A stretch of DNA of 64,000 bases from Hyphomicrobiales bacterium (GTDB taxonomy: Bacteria; Pseudomonadota; Alphaproteobacteria; Rhizobiales; Beijerinckiaceae), in assembly GCA_016716745.1 (NCBI GenBank), contig JADJVD010000006.1, positions 124,001 through 188,000 of the forward strand, read 5' to 3'. The position numbers and the translations under genes are program-made. Positions within the stretch are counted from its first letter, which is position 1. The number at the start of each line of letters is the position of its first letter. This document shows positions 59,813-64,000 of this stretch, piece by piece. The notes under the pieces are model-generated. The model saw only the letters and a list, made by a program, of their open reading frames with translations. It was not told the DNA's origin and did no database searches.

Positions 59813-61084
59813 ATGCCGACACGCACCGCCCGCCACGCCCTGCTCGCCTTCGCCGTGTTCGCCGCGGCCGGCGGCGGAGCGCAGATCGCGGGGGTTCCGC
59901 TCGCGCCGGCCGCCTTCGCGCAGGTCGCCACGGTGACGCTCGACAATCACGTCATCAAGCCGAAGCCCGAGACGACGATCACGCTGAAGCGCGTCGAGGT
60001 GACGAAGACGAATCTGAGCCGCGACGAGGTGATCAAGCTGCTCGCGCCCGAGACCTCGAACGAGGAGCGCACGGCGATCGCCAAGCGCATGAAGGCCGAA
60101 CGCTTCGCCATCCCCAGCGCCGAGGTGAAGGCCAAGAACGGCGTCTCGACCCTCACCGATTTCGTCGCCACCAACATCGATTCCGGCAAGCTCGCCAAGG
60201 CCGGCATCGCCTCCTTCCAGGGCTCCGGCACGGACAACAAGGACAAGCCGATCTCGATCAAGTCGGGACCGATCACGCTGGAGGACGCCGATCTGTCCGG
60301 CGTCGCGACGGCGCTGTCGACGGGCGACCCCACCGGCCTTCAGGCGCGCCTCGGGCGCTTCTCCTGGAGCGGCTTCGACATGACCTTCACGGAGGAGGGG
60401 CCGAAGGACAAGGCCGGCCAGATCCGCATCGCCATCGCCTCCGTGGACATGAAGAACGCCTATGAGGGCGAGGTGTTCAAGAACGGCGTGACGACGCTCA
60501 AGAACCTCGTCATCGAACCTTCCAAGGGCTCGAAGATGGAGCGCGATCTGTCGCCCTTCGGCTATTCCAGGCTCGATCTCGGCATGAACATCTCCGCCGC
60601 CTACGATCAGGCCAAGAAGGCGCTGACCGTCGACGACTGGACCATCGACGGCGCCGGCATGGGCGCGCTGACGCTGAAGACGGCGCTCGGCTCCATCGAC
60701 AAGGGGCTGTTCTCGGCCGACAAGAACCAGCAGCTCGCCGCGCTCATCGGCGGCGACGTCTCGCGCCTCGAACTGAAATTCGCCAATGCCGGCCTGGTCG
60801 ACCGCGCGCTCGCCTATGTCGGCGAACAGCAGAAGAAGTCGCCGGCCGACCTGCGCAAGGAATGGGGCGGCATGGTCGGGCAGATGCTGCCGGCCGTGCT
60901 CGGCGGCGACCCGTCGGCCCTGGCGCTGGCCGGCGAAGTGCAGAAGTTCATCGCCGACTCGAAGAACCTGACCATCGCGGCGACCGGCAAGGCCGGCCCG
61001 GTCAAGTTCATCGACCTCGCCGGCATAAAGAACCCGCAGGCGCTCTTGCAGAAGGTCAAGCTCGAGGCCGCCGCCAACAAGTGA
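59813..61084 (+). CDS. Large secreted protein of unknown function
   Basis: The 423-residue protein has an N-terminal export signal (ARHALLAFAVFAAAGGG, cleavage likely near AFAQ), then a soluble body without cysteines, with repeats of helical and strand parts (for example FSWSGFDMTFTEEGPKDKAG and LDLGMNISAAYDQAKKALTVDD). AAGGAA precedes the ATG. I recognise no family. A strong hairpin without T run follows at 61093-61119. Confidence 0.75.
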   Translation: MPTRTARHALLAFAVFAAAGGGAQIAGVPLAPAAFAQVATVTLDNHVIKPKPETTITLKRVEVTKTNLSRDEVIKLLAPETSNEERTAIAKRMKAERFAIPSAEVKAKNGVSTLTDFVATNIDSGKLAKAGIASFQGSGTDNKDKPISIKSGPITLEDADLSGVATALSTGDPTGLQARLGRFSWSGFDMTFTEEGPKDKAGQIRIAIASVDMKNAYEGEVFKNGVTTLKNLVIEPSKGSKMERDLSPFGYSRLDLGMNISAAYDQAKKALTVDDWTIDGAGMGALTLKTALGSIDKGLFSADKNQQLAALIGGDVSRLELKFANAGLVDRALAYVGEQQKKSPADLRKEWGGMVGQMLPAVLGGDPSALALAGEVQKFIADSKNLTIAATGKAGPVKFIDLAGIKNPQALLQKVKLEAAANK

Positions 61085-61092
61085 CGCAAGGA

Positions 61093-61119
61093 CGGCGCCC
61101 GGCCGACCACCGGGCGCCG
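61093..61119 (+). terminator. Hairpin at the end of the unknown secreted protein gene
   Basis: CGGCGCCCGG (61093-61102), 7-nt loop, CCGGGCGCCG (61110-61119): a perfect 10-bp stem with no T run. It sits directly before the -35 box of the argC leader. Confidence 0.5.
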
Positions 61120-61120
61120 C

Positions 61121-61149
61121 TTGACACCTTCGCCGGCATCCGCCATTCG
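61121..61149 (+). promoter_or_regulatory. Predicted promoter of the argC leader
   Basis: A consensus -35 TTGACA (61121-61126, within CTTGACA) is followed 17 nt later by a weak -10 CATTCG (61144-61149). Transcription would start near 61156, at an ATG. Confidence 0.45.
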
Positions 61150-61155
61150 CATCGC

Positions 61156-61215
61156 ATGATCATCGTCGCCGCCCCGACCCGACGTTCAGCTCGCCCGCTT
61201 CGCGCGCGAGGGTGA
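61156..61215 (+). CDS. Candidate arginine-rich leader peptide of argC
   Basis: A 19-codon frame reads MIIVAAPTRRSARPLRARG: five Arg, two of them adjacent (codons 9-10, CGA CGT), using CGA twice, a codon I judge less used than CGC in the flanking genes. The ATG coincides with the predicted transcript start and there is no ribosome binding site, so it would be translated leaderless, as trpL is in Sinorhizobium. An intrinsic terminator follows 29 nt after the stop, then argC. Arg-rich chance frames are common at this GC content, so this is a hypothesis. Confidence 0.4.
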   Translation: MIIVAAPTRRSARPLRARG

Positions 61216-61243
61216 CGCCGTTCATTTGAGGACGTGACGCCCC

Positions 61244-61269
61244 GGCCGCGCGACATGCGCGGCCTTTTT
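61244..61269 (+). terminator. Intrinsic terminator between the leader peptide and argC
   Basis: GGCCGCGC (61244-61251), loop GACAT, GCGCGGCC (61257-61264) and TTTTTG then TTTT. It ends 29 nt before the argC start, so argC expression requires read-through or a start inside the short gap. Confidence 0.85.
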
Positions 61270-61297
61270 GTTTTCCGACCCTTCGCGGAGCATCGAC

Positions 61298-62227
61298 ATG
61301 ACCGCCAAAATCTTCATCGACGGCGAGGCCGGCACCACGGGCCTGCAAATCCGCGAGCGCCTCGCGCCGATGTCCGGCGTGACGCTGAAAAGCCTGTCGG
61401 ACGCCGACCGCAAGAATGTCGAGGCCAAGCGCGCGCTGATGGCCGAGGTCGATCTCGTCATCCTCTGCCTGCCCGACATGGCGGCGAAGGAGACGGTGGC
61501 GCTCGCCGACTCGCTGGGGCCGAAGGCGCCGCGCATTCTCGACGCCTCGACCGCCCACCGCGTCGATCCGACCTGGACCTTCGGCTTTCCCGAACTCGCG
61601 CACGGGCAGGCCGAGAAGATCGCCGCCGCGCGGCGCGTCTCCAATCCCGGCTGCTATTCGACCGGCGCGATCGCGCTGTTGCGCCCGCTCGTCGACGCCG
61701 GCTTCGTCGATCCCGACTTCCCCGTCGCGATCAACGCCGTTTCCGGCTATTCCGGCGGCGGCAAGAGCATGATCGCCGATTACGAGAAGGGCGGCGCGCC
61801 CGATTTCGAGCTCTATGCGCTCGGCCTGGAGCACAAGCATGTGCCCGAGATCATGAAATACGGCCGCCTGACGCGCCGGCCGATCTTCGTGCCCTCGGTC
61901 GGCGACTTCCGGCAGGGGATGCTGGTCAGCATCCCGCTGCATCTCGACATGCTGACCGGCAAGCCGGAGGGGACGGCGCTGTTCCACGCGCTGTCGAAGC
62001 ACTACGCGACGAGCAGCTACGTCAGCGTCCACGGCGCGGGCGACGCGACGCATGCGGCCGGCAAGCTCGAGCCGCAGGCGCTGAACGACACCAACGACAT
62101 GCAGTTGCACGTCTTCGCCAACGAGGCGCGCCGGCAGGCGGTGCTGGTCGCCCGGCTCGACAATCTCGGCAAGGGCGCCTCCGGCGCCGCCGTGCAGAAT
62201 GTCGAGCTGATGCTCGGCCTCGAATGA
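61298..62227 (+). CDS. argC: N-acetyl-gamma-glutamyl-phosphate reductase (short type)
   Basis: ArgC reduces N-acetylglutamyl phosphate with NADPH in arginine synthesis. The 309-residue protein is of the short type 2 form: IFIDGEAGTTGLQI, CLPDMAAKE, DASTAHRV, the catalytic Cys119 in NPGCYSTG and SGYSGGGKSM. An intrinsic terminator and a possible arginine-rich leader lie directly upstream, suggesting attenuation. Confidence 0.96.
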   Translation: MTAKIFIDGEAGTTGLQIRERLAPMSGVTLKSLSDADRKNVEAKRALMAEVDLVILCLPDMAAKETVALADSLGPKAPRILDASTAHRVDPTWTFGFPELAHGQAEKIAAARRVSNPGCYSTGAIALLRPLVDAGFVDPDFPVAINAVSGYSGGGKSMIADYEKGGAPDFELYALGLEHKHVPEIMKYGRLTRRPIFVPSVGDFRQGMLVSIPLHLDMLTGKPEGTALFHALSKHYATSSYVSVHGAGDATHAAGKLEPQALNDTNDMQLHVFANEARRQAVLVARLDNLGKGASGAAVQNVELMLGLE

Positions 62228-62263
62228 AGGCGGGGCGCCGCTGCAGGCGGCGCCGGCGCCTTC
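62226..62263 (+). terminator. Imperfect hairpin overlapping the argC stop
   Basis: GAAGGCG (62226-62232) can pair with CGCCTTC, and GCGCCGC with GCGGCGC inside, making a strong but interrupted stem. No T run follows (CAATTTCG), so termination is uncertain. Confidence 0.35.
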
Positions 62264-62328
62264 AATTTCGCCTTGAAGCGGACGCGCCGTCGCGGTCCCA
62301 TGCCCGGCGACGAGGCAGGGGATCGAAT

Positions 62329-62934
62329 ATGACTCGCGCGCAAATGATATTCGGGCGACTGACGGCGGCGGCGGGCGCGCTCGCGCTGAGCGCAGGCGGC
62401 GCCTTCGCCCACACCGGCCTCGGCGCGCATGGCTTCGCGCAGGGCGCGGCCCATCCCCTCACGGGTCTCGACCATCTGCTCGCCATGCTGGCGGTCGGCC
62501 TGTTCGCCGCCCAGCTCGGCGGGCGCGCGCGCTGGCTCGTGCCGGCGGGCTTCGTGACGGCGATGGCCGCGGGCGGCGCCTTGGGCGCGGCCGGCGTCGG
62601 GATCGGACCTGTCGAGGCCGGGATCGCGCTGTCGCTCGTCGCCTTCGGTCTGGCGCTGGCTGCGGCGTGGCGCTGGCCTGCGGGCGCCGCCGCGCTGTTC
62701 GTCGCCGTCTTCGGCGTCTTCCACGGCCACGCGCACGGCGCTGAGACGCCGGCCGATGCGAGCGGCCTCGCCTACGGCGTCGGCTTCCTCGTCGTCACGG
62801 CGCTGCTGCACGCCGCCGGCGTCGGCATTGGCGGCGCGGGCATGGGCGGCGCGCTCGCCCCGAAGGCGAAGCCCGCGCTGCGGTTCGCCGGCGCGGGCCT
62901 TGCGGTCGTCGGCGCGGCGATGCTCGCCGCCTGA
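62329..62934 (+). CDS. HupE/UreJ family membrane protein
   Basis: The 201-residue protein has a signal-like start ending AFAHTG, about six membrane helices, and the family motif HPLTGLDHLLAMLAVGL, followed by a His-rich FHGHAHGAE. HupE/UreJ proteins are linked to nickel or cobalt transport for hydrogenase or urease. Neither enzyme is in the window; the arginase at 7.3 kb makes urea, but any link is speculative. Confidence 0.88.
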   Translation: MTRAQMIFGRLTAAAGALALSAGGAFAHTGLGAHGFAQGAAHPLTGLDHLLAMLAVGLFAAQLGGRARWLVPAGFVTAMAAGGALGAAGVGIGPVEAGIALSLVAFGLALAAAWRWPAGAAALFVAVFGVFHGHAHGAETPADASGLAYGVGFLVVTALLHAAGVGIGGAGMGGALAPKAKPALRFAGAGLAVVGAAMLAA

Positions 62935-62962
62935 GCGAGCGGGCCGGGGCCGGCCCGTCGTC

Positions 62963-63817
62963 TCACATCCCCTTCTTCCAGGCGACGAAGCGCTGCGCCT
63001 GCTGGCCCAGCCCCTGAATGCCGAGCGAGACCGTGTCGCCGGCCTTGAGGTAGCGCGGCGGCTTCATGCCCATGCCGACGCCGGGCGGCGTGCCGGTGGT
63101 GATGACGTCGCCAGCGTCGAGCTGCATGAACTGCGAGATGTAGGAGACGATCGTCTTCACGCCGAAGATCATCGTCGCGGTCGAGCCCCTCTGCATCCGC
63201 TCGCCGTTCACGTCGAGCCACATGTCGAGCTTCTGCACGTCGGCGATCTCGTCGGGCGTGACCAGCCAGGGTCCGAGCGGCCCGAAGGTGGGGCAGCCCT
63301 TGCCCTTCATCCACTGGCCGGAGCGCTCGGTCTGGAATTCGCGCTCCGACACGTCGTTGCAGACGCAGAAGCCGGCGACGTGATCCATCGCGTTCTTTTC
63401 GGACACGTAGAGCGCCGGCGAGCCGATGACGATGGCGAGTTCGACCTCCCAGTCGGTCTTCGTCGATCCCTTGGGGATGACCACGTCGTCGTTCGGGCCG
63501 ATCACGCAGTTCGTCGTCTTGTTGAACAGGATGGGCTCTTTCGGGATCGGCGCGCCGGTCTCGGCGGCGTGATCGGCGTAGTTGAGGCCCACCGCGATGA
63601 AATTGCCGGGGCGGCCGACGCAGGCGCCGATGCGCGGCGTCCCGCGCACGACCGGCAGCGAGTCGAGCTTCGCGCGCCGGATCTTCGCCAGCGCCTTCGG
63701 CGAGAGATCGGCGCCCGACAGATCGTCGACGATGCCGGAAATGTCGCGGATCTTGCCGTCCGGCCCGAGCAGGCCGGGCTTCTCCTTGCCCGGCTTGCCG
63801 TAGCGAAGCAGTTTCAT
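62963..63817 (-). CDS. Fumarylacetoacetate hydrolase family protein
   Basis: The 284-residue protein has a short N-terminal domain (MKLLRYGKPGKEKPG) and the FAH catalytic domain: FIAVGLNYADHAAE, the metal Glu residues in DWEVELAIVIG, GFCVCNDVSERE, KGCPTFGPLGPWLVT and ITTGTPPGVGMG. Relatives cleave or hydrate 2-keto acids, or act on ureidoglycolate. GGGGAGG lies 6-7 nt before the ATG. Longer frames upstream lack similarity. The last 183 nt of the window upstream of it hold no gene I can support. Confidence 0.92.
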   Translation of the reverse strand: MKLLRYGKPGKEKPGLLGPDGKIRDISGIVDDLSGADLSPKALAKIRRAKLDSLPVVRGTPRIGACVGRPGNFIAVGLNYADHAAETGAPIPKEPILFNKTTNCVIGPNDDVVIPKGSTKTDWEVELAIVIGSPALYVSEKNAMDHVAGFCVCNDVSEREFQTERSGQWMKGKGCPTFGPLGPWLVTPDEIADVQKLDMWLDVNGERMQRGSTATMIFGVKTIVSYISQFMQLDAGDVITTGTPPGVGMGMKPPRYLKAGDTVSLGIQGLGQQAQRFVAWKKGM

Positions 63818-64000
63818 GAAAGAGCCTCCCCGTGAACGCGGCGCATCGTGGCGCGCGCCATCGCGGGCGATCATGACTCCGCGCCGCAGACGCGCCAAGA
63901 TAAATCGGTTCAGACGCTGCATGCGCGCCGTGCATGCAGGCGCGGCGGGAATGACGCGAACCGGCTTCAAAAGGGTTGCGAAACCCGGCCGCCTCCGCTA

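Noticed and set aside
1..64000. CRISPR arrays, insertion sequences or prophage
   Set aside because: No regularly spaced direct repeats with unique spacers, and no transposase, integrase or phage structural gene was seen.

Overview
The window is a contiguous piece of a GC-rich alphaproteobacterial chromosome, most likely Hyphomicrobiales (Rhizobiales). Three things point there: the gene orders glyA / nrdR / ribD-ribE-ribH-nusB-thiL / hppA and bamE / CBP3-type chaperone / DUF177 / plsX / fabH / ihfA / merR, the rplM-rpsI pair near an argC of the short type, and a full CtrA-type box (TTAA-N7-TTAA). I cannot fix the genus. Coding density is high, and nearly all long antisense or offset reading frames are GC-driven shadows of real genes.

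Layout. 0-9 kb: a heme-domain GGDEF/EAL protein, rpiA, a DUF2059 protein, glutathione reductase, a 349-nt gap with a candidate structured RNA, two lipoproteins (one DUF1513), arginase and a methyltransferase. 9-26 kb: a housekeeping block (one-carbon metabolism, riboflavin, nusB, thiL, proton pyrophosphatase, outer membrane assembly, phospholipid and fatty acid start-up, IHF, MerR, tRNA-Pro). 26-32 kb: an aminotransferase, then a PotDABC-like polyamine-type ABC transporter running into mtnA. 32-42.4 kb: a cell-surface polysaccharide locus whose parts (Wza/HfsD, Wzc/HfsA, HfsK-like acyltransferase, HfsH-like deacetylase, HfsC-like polymerase, HfsE-like phosphotransferase, a GT4 enzyme) resemble a holdfast locus. 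42.4-48.5 kb: DUF2842, heme A synthase, a nicotinamide-to-NAD salvage operon (nadV and an NMN adenylyltransferase-Nudix fusion) bracketed by six copies of a hairpin repeat, and metY. 48.5-55.3 kb: a ClpP-like periplasmic protein, a crotonase-like gene cluster, and a putative copper receptor locus (DUF2946 plus TonB-dependent receptor). 55.4-58.5 kb: a tctCBA tripartite tricarboxylate-type transporter. 58.5-64 kb: rplM-rpsI, an unknown secreted protein, argC, a HupE/UreJ protein and a fumarylacetoacetase-fold hydrolase.

Most notable are: (1) a possible leaderless 19-codon, arginine-rich leader peptide followed by an intrinsic terminator just before argC, laid out like a ribosome-mediated arginine attenuator; (2) a near-perfect palindrome overlapping the predicted promoter of the NAD salvage operon; (3) two single-base (+1) frameshifts, in the HfsH-like deacetylase and in tctA, which are either assembly errors or real lesions; (4) mtnA at the end of a polyamine-type transporter operon; (5) a candidate structured RNA upstream of the DUF1513 lipoproteins. 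All calls come from reading the sequence; no database search or folding program was run.
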